A DNA stretch of 64,000 bases, taken from positions 1,240,001 through 1,304,000 of the forward strand of contig NZ_AP024269.1 in assembly GCF_016629525.1 (NCBI RefSeq), written 5' to 3'. Below the pieces are notes generated by a model that saw nothing but the letters and a program-made list of their open reading frames with translations, made no database searches and was not told where the DNA came from. The stretch is from Kaistia sp. 32K. Its GTDB lineage: Bacteria; Pseudomonadota; Alphaproteobacteria; Rhizobiales; Kaistiaceae. Shown in pieces: positions 63,721 to 64,000 of this stretch. The first letter of the stretch is position 1. Every line of letters begins with the position of its first letter. Made by a program: the position numbers and the translations under genes.

Positions 63721-64000
63721 TCAGCGCCCCGGCGCCTGTCGGACCTCGACGGTGACGTGCGACAGCCCGGCGAGCCCTGCAAGCGCCGAACGATACTGGT
63801 CCGGCGTCCGTGGATCGGCCGAAGAGAGGCTGATCACCGCCGCGTTGTGGCCGGGGCCGACGCGCCAGAGGTGAAGATCGGTGATCCGCGCGCCGGTCGC
63901 CTCGATGCGGGCGCGCATGGCGTCCTGCAAGGATTTGTCGGGCACTGCGTCGACGAGGATGCGGCCGCTCTCCCGCAACAGCCGGATCGACCAGCTCGCG
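63721..64000 (-). CDS. Cation diffusion facilitator, C-terminal end (DmeF-like), partial
   Basis: Partial gene, open at the right edge of the window. The visible 92 residues are the cytoplasmic metal-binding domain: LLRESGRILVDAVPDKSLQDAMRARIEATGARITDLHLWRVGPGHNAAVISLS, then YRSALAGLAGLSHVTVEVRQAPG. The DLHLWRxGPGH block is the hallmark of the DmeF-type Co/Ni exporters of the CDF family. Whether the metal is cobalt, nickel, zinc or iron cannot be decided without the membrane part. It stops 102 bp from tlyA. Confidence 0.82.
   Translation of the reverse strand, partial: ASWSIRLLRESGRILVDAVPDKSLQDAMRARIEATGARITDLHLWRVGPGHNAAVISLSSADPRTPDQYRSALAGLAGLSHVTVEVRQAPGR

Overview
The window is a gene-dense, roughly 65% GC chromosomal segment of an alphaproteobacterium, most likely order Hyphomicrobiales (Rhizobiales). 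This rests on gene content and order: a pmbA / inositol-monophosphatase-like / DUF4170 / DUF374 acyltransferase / waaA / lpxK / DUF2093 / mutL block, hisS-hisZ-hisG, CIRCE-controlled groESL, and small DUF1203, DUF6101 and DUF1344-like proteins. Genus is not decided. There are no rRNA or tRNA genes, prophages, insertion sequences or CRISPR arrays that I can see.

Layout. 1-12.7 kb: a TetR regulator with a palindromic operator, two L,D-transpeptidases, an SbmA/BacA-like ABC exporter, DoxX, the hisS-hisZ-hisG operon preceded by a 3 x 24-bp tandem repeat, a 52-residue protein, tag with an SOS-like box, a lipoprotein, ribF and a HAD hydrolase. 12.7-18.4 kb: two tandem paralogous membrane TolB-like/TPR proteins followed by a sigma-54 activator whose upstream region also holds an SOS-like box. 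18.4-27.9 kb: a secreted protein, a three-gene phospholipid cassette (CDP-alcohol phosphatidyltransferase, CdsA-like, PlsC-like), groES-groEL with CIRCE, a BrnT/CopG-type toxin-antitoxin pair, a DJ-1/PfpI protein, a ribbon-helix-helix protein, tadA, an rluB-like gene with a long Gly/Arg tail, and rsmD. 28-39 kb: a pair of M16 peptidases, a KefB/C-type antiporter, and the lipid A/Kdo operon. 39-54 kb: mutL, an amidohydrolase, yjdM-like, purD, a GNAT enzyme, ubiA, a methyltransferase, an FAD-linked dehydrogenase, a DUF3300 protein with a repeat tail, fabI and a histidine phosphatase. 54.3-56.8 kb: six tandem copies of a gene for a small secreted DUF1344-like protein. 57.6-64 kb: aroC, a TupA-like ATP-grasp protein, a monooxygenase-fold protein, an FMN reductase, DUF1203, two RNA methyltransferases and the end of a CDF metal exporter.

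Most of the window is housekeeping. The least explained structure is the six-copy secreted-protein array. Its members carry conserved palindromic leaders with compensating base changes and GC-rich hairpins between the genes, and related hairpins flank the array on both sides. Other second-look signals are five copies of a two-hairpin interspersed repeat, the TolB/TPR pair beside the sigma-54 activator, the hisS upstream repeat, a 12+12-bp perfect palindrome before the M16 pair, and two exact GTTC-N7-GTTC boxes in promoter regions.
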